Assembly (NCBI RefSeq): GCF_019457475.1
Contig: NZ_CP080413.1
Location: 744,001-808,000, forward strand
Source: Shewanella acanthi
GTDB lineage: Bacteria; Pseudomonadota; Gammaproteobacteria; Enterobacterales; Shewanellaceae
Reading direction: 5' to 3'
Length of the DNA: 64,000 nucleotides
This document shows positions 38,360 to 45,540 of this stretch, in pieces. The translations under genes were made by a program, and so were the position numbers. The stretch's first letter is position 1. Each line of letters begins with the position of its first letter. A model generated the notes under the pieces. That model had not been told where the DNA came from. It did not search any database and saw only the letters and a list, made by a program, of their open reading frames with translations.

Positions 38360-39649
38360 TTAGTTAAAGATACCTTTAATCATAAAGAAGAAGATGATCG
38401 ACAAACCAGCACCTGCTGGCAGAGTCACAACCCATGAAACCACAATGTTACGTACTACACCGATGTTGATTGCCGCGATACCACGGGCCATACCCACACC
38501 TAATACCGCACCGACTAAGGTTTGGGTGGTAGAGATAGGTAAACCAGTACCAGAAGCAATAACCACGGTAGAAGCGGCTGCTAATTCAGCGGCGAAACCA
38601 CGGCTTGGCGTTAAGTGAGTGATGTTTTTACCAATGGTTTGCATCACGCGCTTACCGAAAATCGCCAGACCCATTACGATACCCACGGCACCTAAAGGCA
38701 GGATCCACCAAACGAGTGCTGATTTAGACGCAATAACACCCCCACTATTAACAACAGAGACAACGGCGGCTAATGGACCAATCGCGTTTGCTACATCGTT
38801 TGAGCCGTGGGCGAAGGCCATACAGCATGCTGTCAGGATCATGAGAATCGCAAACACTTTTTCAACGTTGGCGTACATGGTTTTGTGAGATGCGTTTTCG
38901 CTCATTTTCAGGCGAGAAATTGCAATCTTACCGAAGATACCTACTACCACAGCAATCGCGCCAGCTAATAGGTAAGCTTCTGAACCTTTTAGGTGAATAC
39001 CTACGTGTGACAAACCCTTAAGGATAGTCACTAGTGACATGATAAAGCCTGCAAACGCCATGTAGAATGGGACATAACGTTTAGCGTTAGCTAATGGATC
39101 ATCGGTGTTGAAAATCAGCTTTTGCGTGCTTTGGAAAAGGATAAATGCCATAAAGCCGGAGATCGCTGGGGTGATAATCCACGAACCAACAATACCGCCA
39201 ACCTTTTCCCAGGCAACTGCTTCACTGCCAACACCCACAGAAGCGAAGCCGATGATGGCACCCACGATAGAGTGAGTGGTCGATACTGGCCAACCTAGGG
39301 CTGACGCAACCACTAACCAGATACCGGCCGCTAATAGCGAGGCAATCATGCCATATACCAGTAACTCTGGTACCTCAGTGAAGTAGCTAGAGTCGATAAT
39401 CCCGTTACGGATTGTGCTCGTTACTTCACCACCCGCCAAATAGGCGCCAGCAAATTCGAAGATCATCGCGATGATGATCGCTTGTTTGATCGTAATGGCA
39501 TTTGAACCTACAGAGGTTCCCATCGCATTAGCAACGTCATTCGCGCCAATACCCCAAGCCATGAGAAAACCAAATGCGGCGGCAACGGCGATAAGCCATG
39601 GCCCACTGGTGACTAAGACGTTAGCCACCTCCATTCCTGCATCAACCAT
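38360..39649 (-). CDS. pit: PiT-family phosphate transporter
   Basis: This is a low-affinity, proton- or cation-coupled phosphate carrier of the inner membrane. The 429 residues contain two inverted halves, each with the PiT signature: GANDVANAMGTSVGS near residue 34 and HGSNDVANAIGPLA near 286, plus GWPVSTTHSIVG and LPISTTQTLVG. It lies 25 bases after the PhoU-like gene on the same strand. A Pho-box array upstream of the pair suggests PhoB control. Confidence 0.93.
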   Translation of the reverse strand: MVDAGMEVANVLVTSGPWLIAVAAAFGFLMAWGIGANDVANAMGTSVGSNAITIKQAIIIAMIFEFAGAYLAGGEVTSTIRNGIIDSSYFTEVPELLVYGMIASLLAAGIWLVVASALGWPVSTTHSIVGAIIGFASVGVGSEAVAWEKVGGIVGSWIITPAISGFMAFILFQSTQKLIFNTDDPLANAKRYVPFYMAFAGFIMSLVTILKGLSHVGIHLKGSEAYLLAGAIAVVVGIFGKIAISRLKMSENASHKTMYANVEKVFAILMILTACCMAFAHGSNDVANAIGPLAAVVSVVNSGGVIASKSALVWWILPLGAVGIVMGLAIFGKRVMQTIGKNITHLTPSRGFAAELAAASTVVIASGTGLPISTTQTLVGAVLGVGMARGIAAINIGVVRNIVVSWVVTLPAGAGLSIIFFFMIKGIFN

Positions 39650-39674
39650 ATTGATACCTTGATAACCTTATTGA

Positions 39675-40355
39675 TTAAACGCGAGCTAACATCAACTCTA
39701 GACGTGAGCCAACTCGTTCGGCCAGATCGGCAAGACCACCGACCCATTCAATTGTTTTGTAGAGGAACATCACATCGACTGGATTCAGTTCTGATTCCAG
39801 TGCAAAGAGTTGACGACGTAATTGAATTTGCAGATCGTCAGTATCTTCTTCGATGATGTCGAGTTCGTTGATCATTTTGGCCACTAAGTCGACTTCACGA
39901 CCACGGAAACCTGCTTCAAGCAGATCGTCGAGTTCGTTAATCACTTGTTTTGCAAGACCTACTGCGTCAATACAACGTTGTAGATAGGCAATAAAGGGGA
40001 CTTGCATGACCTGAGGGATAAGCAATTGACGTCCGATAACACGACCAGAAATATCTTTTGCTTTGTTTGCGATTTTGTCTTGTTGAGTCAGTAATTCCAA
40101 TAAATCAGTACGCTCAACTGGCATAAACAGACCGCTTGGCAGAGTGAGGCGAATTTCACGTTTGAGTGAGTCACCTTGCTTTTCCGCTAAACTGATTTGC
40201 TTACGTAGTTGAACTGCACCATCCCAGTCGCCTGTGATAGTGGCTTCGAAAAAGGGAACCAGTAACGATGCACAATCGTATACCTTGTCCATGTGCTCTT
40301 GCAGAGGCTTAATTGGCGATTTTGCAAACACGCCCAAAATAGAGTTTACTGGCAT
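39675..40355 (-). CDS. DUF47 (PhoU-like) phosphate transport accessory protein
   Basis: This 226-residue all-helical protein of the DUF47/TIGR00153 family resembles PhoU and is almost always encoded with Pit transporters, where it is thought to modulate transport. It starts MPVNSILGVFAKSPIKPLQEHM, typical of the family, and ends in a helix near YKTIEWVGGLADLAERVG. It is the first gene of the two-gene operon with pit. Confidence 0.92.
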   Translation of the reverse strand: MPVNSILGVFAKSPIKPLQEHMDKVYDCASLLVPFFEATITGDWDGAVQLRKQISLAEKQGDSLKREIRLTLPSGLFMPVERTDLLELLTQQDKIANKAKDISGRVIGRQLLIPQVMQVPFIAYLQRCIDAVGLAKQVINELDDLLEAGFRGREVDLVAKMINELDIIEEDTDDLQIQLRRQLFALESELNPVDVMFLYKTIEWVGGLADLAERVGSRLELMLARV

Positions 40356-40492
40356 TGCCGTTTACCTATTTAGATTGTTCCATGATTGGAAAAAGCGGGC
40401 GCATGTTAACCTATGCGTCCGCATATTGAAACTGTGTTTTTTTCGGAAAAAATCACAGCATTATTTTAACGGGTTATATACCAACTTCGAAA

Positions 40493-40571
40493 GTAAATCC
40501 TACGGGATTTTTATGACACATTTGTGACATTATGAATGAAAAATGACGCATCGATGAATATTTGATGACAA
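40493..40571 (-). promoter_or_regulatory. Pho-box array and promoter of the DUF47-pit operon
   Basis: On the minus strand ATGTCAC-AAAT-GTGTCAT (40513-40530) is a complete PhoB box of two 7-bp repeats with an AT spacer. Ten bases further comes TAGGAT, the -10 position expected for PhoB-dependent promoters that lack a -35 box. Upstream, four more degenerate copies begin at 40532, 40543, 40554 and 40565, exactly 11 bp apart. The array lies about 160-215 bases before the DUF47 start. Confidence 0.65.
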
Positions 40572-40587
40572 AGTGAGCGGTTGTGCA

Positions 40588-42099
40588 ATGAGTGCTGAGA
40601 TCGAATTAAAACTATTTTTCCTGCCAATATTTCAAGAAAACATTATAAATGAATTAGATAGCTTAATGGGGGCAACTCCTAAGGGAATGCGCCGTTTGGC
40701 GAACGGCTATTTTGATACTCCCAAGTTACAGCTGCGTCATTGGGACATGGGTCTCAGGGTGCGTGGCTACGATGACCATAAAGAACAGACGATTAAAACC
40801 GCAGGTAAGGTGGTTGGCGGTATCCATTCACGCCCAGAATATAATGTGACTATTGAAGGCGATTTCCCGAATTTATCACTTTTCCCTCAAGAAATTTGGC
40901 CAACGGATGCCGATTTAGCCGCCGTTCAAGCTGAATTGCAATGTGTGTTTCACACGGATTTTTACCGCCGCACTTGGCACGTGACTATTGCCGATGCACT
41001 GATTGAAGTGGCATTGGATATTGGTGATATTCGCGCTTCTGGCCAGCAAGAGGCTTTGTGTGAGCTCGAATTTGAGCTATTAAGTGGTGATGCTAAGGCA
41101 TTATTGTTACTCGCCGATCAAATTGCTCAAAAGGTGCCTGTGCGATTAGGTAAGGCGAGTAAAGCGCAGCGTGGTTATCGCTTAGCTGGCCAGTCCAAGC
41201 CGTTAACCTTAAGTGCCCTCGAATTTTTACCTTTACCAGTCCCCTTAGATGTCAATCTCCATCAGCCACATCAGCAGGATTTAACGGCCACCTGTCAAGT
41301 GCTACTCGAAACGGCACTTGAGCGTTGGCAGTTACTCGAAGCCATGATAGCCGAAGAGCAGGATTTAGAGGCTAGTGTTGCCCTTTGGTGGCGGATGCGT
41401 GCCTGTGTTCGTTTGCTGCGAATGACCTTAACTCAGTTTGAATTGGGAACCGAAGCATTGCTTAAGCAATTTACGCTTATCGAGCAGCAACTGGATTTTA
41501 TTGAAGTAGCCCAAGCGTTAACGGCGTTACTTGGCAGCCAAAAGTGCCTATTGAACCGACTCGATGAGCGCAACGCGTTAGTCAACCAACTGCAATATAA
41601 GCTAAATGAACTTAACCTTGCTGGGCGTCTGAGCGCATTATGGCAGTTGCTGGATTACGGCCAGCTGCAACTTAAGCTGGTTGATATTCTGCTAGACGTG
41701 AGTGCGGGGCATATTGGTTTCTCGAAGGATCAAGGTTTGCGCTACCATGCCAATGCTGCGCAGCAAGCCTCGTGGCAGGCGATTATTGAAGCGATGCCAA
41801 AGGACGCTGAAATGAGCCTGACAGATTACTTAAACTGCGCTTCAGTCCTTGAGGAGAGTATGCAGGTCGGTCAGGCCTATGGGCTCTTATATGAGGCAAA
41901 GTCGCGGGATGCCTTTAGGACGCCTTGGCAGGATTTAGCATTAGGCATTAAGACCTTGGCTTGCTATCGCGAATTGCAACTGGCAGCTGATGCGACAGGG
42001 CTTGATCTAAAAGAGTGGCTCGACGCTAAGCAGCAAAGCCTTTTATTTGCCATGGAAGCTTCAAGACAAAACGCATTGTCTCAATCCACCTATTGGTAA
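40588..42099 (+). CDS. ygiF: CYTH-CHAD inorganic triphosphatase (YgiF-like)
   Basis: E. coli YgiF hydrolyses inorganic triphosphate in the cytoplasm. The 503-residue protein starts with the CYTH motif ExExK (AEIELK, residues 3-8), with GLRVRGYDDHKEQTIKTAG near 52 and a second acidic cluster CELEFELLSGD near 160. The CHAD domain follows from about residue 220. The ATG at 40588 places the motif as in E. coli; an in-frame GTG at 40573 is rejected. It is divergent from the pit operon across the Pho-box region. Confidence 0.92.
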   Translation: MSAEIELKLFFLPIFQENIINELDSLMGATPKGMRRLANGYFDTPKLQLRHWDMGLRVRGYDDHKEQTIKTAGKVVGGIHSRPEYNVTIEGDFPNLSLFPQEIWPTDADLAAVQAELQCVFHTDFYRRTWHVTIADALIEVALDIGDIRASGQQEALCELEFELLSGDAKALLLLADQIAQKVPVRLGKASKAQRGYRLAGQSKPLTLSALEFLPLPVPLDVNLHQPHQQDLTATCQVLLETALERWQLLEAMIAEEQDLEASVALWWRMRACVRLLRMTLTQFELGTEALLKQFTLIEQQLDFIEVAQALTALLGSQKCLLNRLDERNALVNQLQYKLNELNLAGRLSALWQLLDYGQLQLKLVDILLDVSAGHIGFSKDQGLRYHANAAQQASWQAIIEAMPKDAEMSLTDYLNCASVLEESMQVGQAYGLLYEAKSRDAFRTPWQDLALGIKTLACYRELQLAADATGLDLKEWLDAKQQSLLFAMEASRQNALSQSTYW

Positions 42100-42112
42100 T
42101 CATCAATTTGGA

Positions 42113-42155
42113 GACTGGGAGCAAATCGCATTTGAATCAAAGCTTGCTCCTAGTC
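42113..42155 (+). terminator. Terminator between ygiF and the channel gene
   Basis: GACTGGGAGCAA pairs with TTGCTCCTAGTC (one G-U) around a loop of 19 bases, and T-rich sequence follows. Confidence 0.6.
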
Positions 42156-42166
42156 TTCTCTATCTT

Positions 42167-42988
42167 CTATTTTTTATTGCTTAGGGCTTTTTCAAGCTCG
42201 GCAATTTGCGCGAGGATTTGCGCCTGATTCTGCTCCATCTGCCTTTGATTAGCTTCCATGCGAGCGAGCGCCAGTTCTAATTCCGATTTGATTTCGGCCT
42301 TGTGGGCCTCATTACGTTGATGGTGCTCATTATCATCGGGTGAGACAAACACTGAGGCCATATAACCTGTGATCACCCCGAAAAAGCTCACGCCACTGAC
42401 AATCACCACGCCACCGATAATATGCCCCGAGGTAGTGACCGGATAATAATCCCCATAACCCACGGTCGATATAGTCACTAACGCCCACCAAATGGCCTGC
42501 TCAGCGGTTTGAATATTGGCCCCTTCAGCGCCGTTTTCCACAATCAAAATTAAGATAGAGGCGAAGGTGAGTATGGTCACCATGGAGACTAAGAGGCTTG
42601 CGAGTGTGGTTTGTTTGCGCTGCTTTATCAGTGGGATAAGGTAGGCATGGCTCATGCGGATAAGCCGTATCACCCGTAAAATCTGAAACACCCTAGCAAT
42701 ACGCAGCGCCTCGATGGCGGGAATGCTGGCGACGAAATCAATCCAGTGGTGGCGAAGGTAAAAGCGTTTATCCCGTGAACGAAAAAGGCCAACAAAAAAG
42801 TGAGCCAAAAAAATGAGGCATATACTGGTATCGATAAAAAATAGCAGACGGTTGGTTTCGCCATCAAGGTGACCAAAGGTCATCACTAACACTAAGACGA
42901 CGGATAGCAATGACAGCAACATCATGGCAAATTCGAAGGGTGATGGCGTAGCTAAGTTGCGGACTGACCAACCATTTTTATCTGACAT
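42167..42988 (-). CDS. Voltage-gated potassium channel-like protein
   Basis: This 273-residue protein has the six-helix plan of Kv-type channels. The S4-like segment RVFQILRVIRLIRMSH near residue 100 has basic residues at every third position, and the pore loop carries the K+ selectivity filter TVGYGD near 175. The last 45 residues form a predicted coiled coil with repeated MEANQRQMEQNQ-type heptads, probably for tetramer assembly. The ATG at 42988 is used; a TTG at 42997 with GAGGA upstream is an equal alternative. It is the last gene of the minus-strand yjf-like cluster. Confidence 0.88.
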   Translation of the reverse strand: MSDKNGWSVRNLATPSPFEFAMMLLSLLSVVLVLVMTFGHLDGETNRLLFFIDTSICLIFLAHFFVGLFRSRDKRFYLRHHWIDFVASIPAIEALRIARVFQILRVIRLIRMSHAYLIPLIKQRKQTTLASLLVSMVTILTFASILILIVENGAEGANIQTAEQAIWWALVTISTVGYGDYYPVTTSGHIIGGVVIVSGVSFFGVITGYMASVFVSPDDNEHHQRNEAHKAEIKSELELALARMEANQRQMEQNQAQILAQIAELEKALSNKK

Positions 42989-43131
42989 GCTGAGCAATAT
43001 TCCTCTGTATTAAGTTCGCGTCTCCTGCGAAGAATGGGTGATGAAATTTGTACGTTTCAATTGACTTGTGTTGATCAAAACTGACTTAAAGTGAGAGCCC
43101 AAAACCAGACAAATACTGCTTGAGCAAAGGA

Positions 43132-43461
43132 TTAATCTTTATCGACAAAGCGAACTAAATCTTCGAGAACACGCCGCTTTATTTCGAGTTGGGCATCGGC
43201 GCTCAGACCATATTTTTCGGCGAGTTGCACATAATCGTCGGCATTTAACGAGACGGTTAGGCGAGGGCGAGTAGGACGTTTAGACACACTTAAGCCCAGA
43301 ATGGTGCGAATTTGGTCTGAGGGACTCACACCCGCATCGAGCGCCGCTTTACGGATAGAATATTGGAACTTTTCATCCAGATCGAATGCCACCTGCGTCG
43401 CTTTAGCGGCTTGCTGGTTCTTCAGCCATTGTTCGGGAAGTGGGTGTTTCGTTTTGCTCAT
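43132..43461 (-). CDS. Tandem ribbon-helix-helix-like small protein
   Basis: I do not recognise a named family. The 109 residues contain two strand-helix-helix units in series. The first is at about 20-57 (ATQVAFDLDEKF, then helices ending IRTILGLS), and the second at about 65-103 (RLTVSLNADDYVQLAEKYG, then a helix ending RRVLEDLV). This suggests a single-chain double RHH DNA-binding protein. The 13-bp palindrome TAGGTAATACCTA touches its start codon. Its place in the yjf-like cluster makes it a candidate local regulator. An RHH antitoxin is possible, but no toxin gene adjoins. Confidence 0.55.
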   Translation of the reverse strand: MSKTKHPLPEQWLKNQQAAKATQVAFDLDEKFQYSIRKAALDAGVSPSDQIRTILGLSVSKRPTRPRLTVSLNADDYVQLAEKYGLSADAQLEIKRRVLEDLVRFVDKD

Positions 43462-43474
43462 TAGGTATTACCTA
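43462..43474 (-). promoter_or_regulatory. TAGGTAWTACCTA palindrome at the RHH gene start
   Basis: A 13-bp palindrome with a single unpaired centre base covers the ribosome-site region and ends directly at the ATG of the RHH gene. Autoregulation by an RHH protein would fit this position. Confidence 0.5.
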
Positions 43475-43565
43475 TTGCTTTCAATTTGTTATATCAAGCT
43501 TGCTCTATTGGGATTGTAATGGCTAAGGCGATAAAGTGCGAGTCACGCACTTTATCTTACTTATC

Positions 43566-44219
43566 TTATGCCTTGGCTGGCCAATAGTCGCGGATATCCG
43601 AAAGTGGGCGATACAGGGTCAAAACTACATCGGTTTCGCCGCCTTCATAGACTTCAACCTCAACTGCGCGGCGCTCTTCATCGTCAAGCAATGAGTAATA
43701 CTCAAAGGGCTCACCAGTTGCGCCATGGTCATCCTGCGGTGGCTTAAGGCCGCGGTAATCTTCACGGTGAAAATATCCAAAGAGGGCAAAGGTGACTTGG
43801 TGATAGTTAGCGCCTAACCATTGTTCTAACTGTTCGGCAAGCTGGGGCGATAATGCCAAGGTGTTAAGTTGTGCGCCCTGTTCATCAAACAGTGTGCTGA
43901 ACTGGTCTAAATCGAAAATCTGCTCAACTTGAGCGCGGCTGATTTTAATCGAGAAAGCCAAATAGGCTTCATCATCCTGTTCAATACTTAAAAATAGGGT
44001 GTCGTTTCCATGACCTTTCAGTACCCATTCACAGTGCTGGCTACGCTCGAATTCATAGGTATTGATGGCTTCGACTTTAAGCTGTTGGCCGCGTAATTGG
44101 GGCGGCAGGGCAAAACTGTTGTCGATGGAAATCATATCGCCGATTTGCAGCGCAGAGGGATGATTAAGCTCGCGCGCTGGCGGGGCTTTTTTGCCGAAAA
44201 TACTATTGAAAAATCCCAT
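43566..44219 (-). CDS. yjfK: YjfK-like DUF2491 protein
   Basis: This 217-residue soluble acidic protein matches the DUF2491/YjfK family of unknown function. It begins MGFFNSIFGKKAPPARELN, typical of the family, and ends with aromatic-rich EVEVYEGGETDVVLTLYRPL. A GGAG ribosome site lies five bases before the ATG. In E. coli yjfK follows yjfI and yjfJ, and the same order holds here, but a hairpin terminator stands between yjfJ and yjfK. Confidence 0.85.
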   Translation of the reverse strand: MGFFNSIFGKKAPPARELNHPSALQIGDMISIDNSFALPPQLRGQQLKVEAINTYEFERSQHCEWVLKGHGNDTLFLSIEQDDEAYLAFSIKISRAQVEQIFDLDQFSTLFDEQGAQLNTLALSPQLAEQLEQWLGANYHQVTFALFGYFHREDYRGLKPPQDDHGATGEPFEYYSLLDDEERRAVEVEVYEGGETDVVLTLYRPLSDIRDYWPAKA

Positions 44220-44285
44220 GCTGACTCCTAATAACGCGTGTGCTTGGGGAAATGACTTACCTGTAATCGAAACGATGACTTAAAC

Positions 44286-44330
44286 AAAAAAGCCGAGCTC
44301 AACAGGGTGACGGTCCCATTGATGCTCGGC
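44286..44330 (-). terminator. Hairpin terminator between yjfJ and yjfK
   Basis: GCCGAGC (44292-44298) pairs with GCTCGGC (44324-44330), and the A-run at 44286-44291 gives a U-run on the minus strand. It sits inside the yjfIJK series and may reduce read-through into yjfK. Confidence 0.65.
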
Positions 44331-44347
44331 ATAAGGTCAATCATTGA

Positions 44348-45037
44348 TTAACTTTTACGTGCCTTGATGCGCTCTAACACGGCATTGGCATTCGATTTTT
44401 GCTCACCAATACCGGCTTCGGCTAACTTAGCCTGCAGTGATTTATCGCTGCTTTCTTCGGCTAAGGTTTCGGCGGCTTTTAGTCTGTCATCAAACTGTTG
44501 CTGACGTGCCTTGATGCGCTCTAATGAATCTTTAGCGTTCAGCAGTTTAGAATTGCTTGAGGCAAAAGAATCTGTGATGGTTGCTGTCGCCTTTTGCACG
44601 CTTTCAGTGGTTTTAACCATGCTTAACTGACGCTGATAATCAGACAGTTGACGCTCGGTTTTCTTCACTAAATCTTTAAGGCGCAGAGCGTGGGCACTGA
44701 AGCTATCGTTAGCCGCTTGTTGCTCGGCAAGTTCTTGATCCAGCTGTGCAATTTTTTCAGCTACTTCGATAGCTAAGGCTTCATTGCCCTTATCTAACGC
44801 TTGAGTTGCATAGCCTTCGTGCTCGACGATAGAGCGTTTCAGGCGATCAACCTCACGGCTGGCTTGCATTTCTTTCGCCATCACGTCGGTCAGTTCGCGC
44901 TTAGCGTTAGTTAAGTGTTTTTCGGCGTCACGGATTTCCTGTTCGAAAATGCGCGTTGAGTTTGCGTCTACGATGCTTTGGCCAACTTCGGTGGCACCAC
45001 CGCGGAACGCTGTTAAAATTTTATTCAGAATGCCCAT
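44348..45037 (-). CDS. yjfJ: YjfJ-like PspA/IM30-family protein
   Basis: This 229-residue coiled-coil protein belongs to the PspA/IM30 family, whose members form ESCRT-III-like assemblies on stressed inner membranes. It starts MGILNKILTAFRGGATEVGQ, keeping the family's amphipathic N-terminal helix, and consists of long charged helices throughout. It follows yjfI by eleven bases and has a strong AAGGAG site. No pspF, pspB or pspC lies nearby; the partners are yjfI, yjfK and yjfL types. Confidence 0.9.
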   Translation of the reverse strand: MGILNKILTAFRGGATEVGQSIVDANSTRIFEQEIRDAEKHLTNAKRELTDVMAKEMQASREVDRLKRSIVEHEGYATQALDKGNEALAIEVAEKIAQLDQELAEQQAANDSFSAHALRLKDLVKKTERQLSDYQRQLSMVKTTESVQKATATITDSFASSNSKLLNAKDSLERIKARQQQFDDRLKAAETLAEESSDKSLQAKLAEAGIGEQKSNANAVLERIKARKS

Positions 45038-45048
45038 GATGTGGCTCC

Positions 45049-45462
45049 TTATTTCAGATAATCGACCATTTCATCGATAACTTCTAAACAGTTATCGGAT
45101 AAGACTGCTAATTCTTGCTCTATCTCCTGCATGCTCGATTGCAGTGACAACGCACCGTAAACCACATATTTGTCATCAATTTTTGCAAAGGCTGACAGTG
45201 GCATAGGAATGTTTAGTTCGAGCATGGTTTCAAACATTTCGCTGCGACGTTCCTGGTTGACTTCATTCTCGCCCCACAGATAACTGATGCAGAGGATTTG
45301 GTTATCCGTTACCGATACAAACACTGGGATTTCTTCACGGCCGACCACATTCACTTGCAACACTTCGACTTCGCCGCCAATGGGGTAACAATCGAATTGG
45401 AAACCCGTTTGGCTGTTATTACCAAGGCTATTAAGATGATTCGCAAGAGTATGAATATTCAT
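45049..45462 (-). CDS. yjfI: YjfI-like DUF2170 protein
   Basis: This 137-residue soluble protein matches DUF2170/YjfI, of unknown function. I start at the ATG at 45462 (MNIHTLANHL), which has AAGGA six bases upstream; an in-frame ATG at 45480 lies inside the operator. It heads the yjfI-yjfJ unit. Its promoter carries two copies of GACATAWTATGTC, so expression is probably repressed by an unknown factor. Confidence 0.85.
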   Translation of the reverse strand: MNIHTLANHLNSLGNNSQTGFQFDCYPIGGEVEVLQVNVVGREEIPVFVSVTDNQILCISYLWGENEVNQERRSEMFETMLELNIPMPLSAFAKIDDKYVVYGALSLQSSMQEIEQELAVLSDNCLEVIDEMVDYLK

Positions 45463-45475
45463 ATTTGTCCTTATT

Positions 45476-45524
45476 GACATATTATGTCTTAGTTCAAAGA
45501 TAGCATCGAGACATAATATGTCAA
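45476..45524 (-). promoter_or_regulatory. yjfI promoter with two GACATAWTATGTC operators
   Basis: On the minus strand TTGACA (45524-45519) and TATCTT (45502-45497) are 16 bases apart. One 13-bp operator lies at 45510-45522 over the -35 box; the second, at 45476-45488, begins at about the start point. Extended by two bases, they form a 15-bp perfect inverted repeat of each other (TTGACATATTATGTC) with 21 bases between. This is a classical repressor layout. A third copy stands at 49358. Confidence 0.7.
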
Positions 45525-45540
45525 GTACTATCTTAATCCT

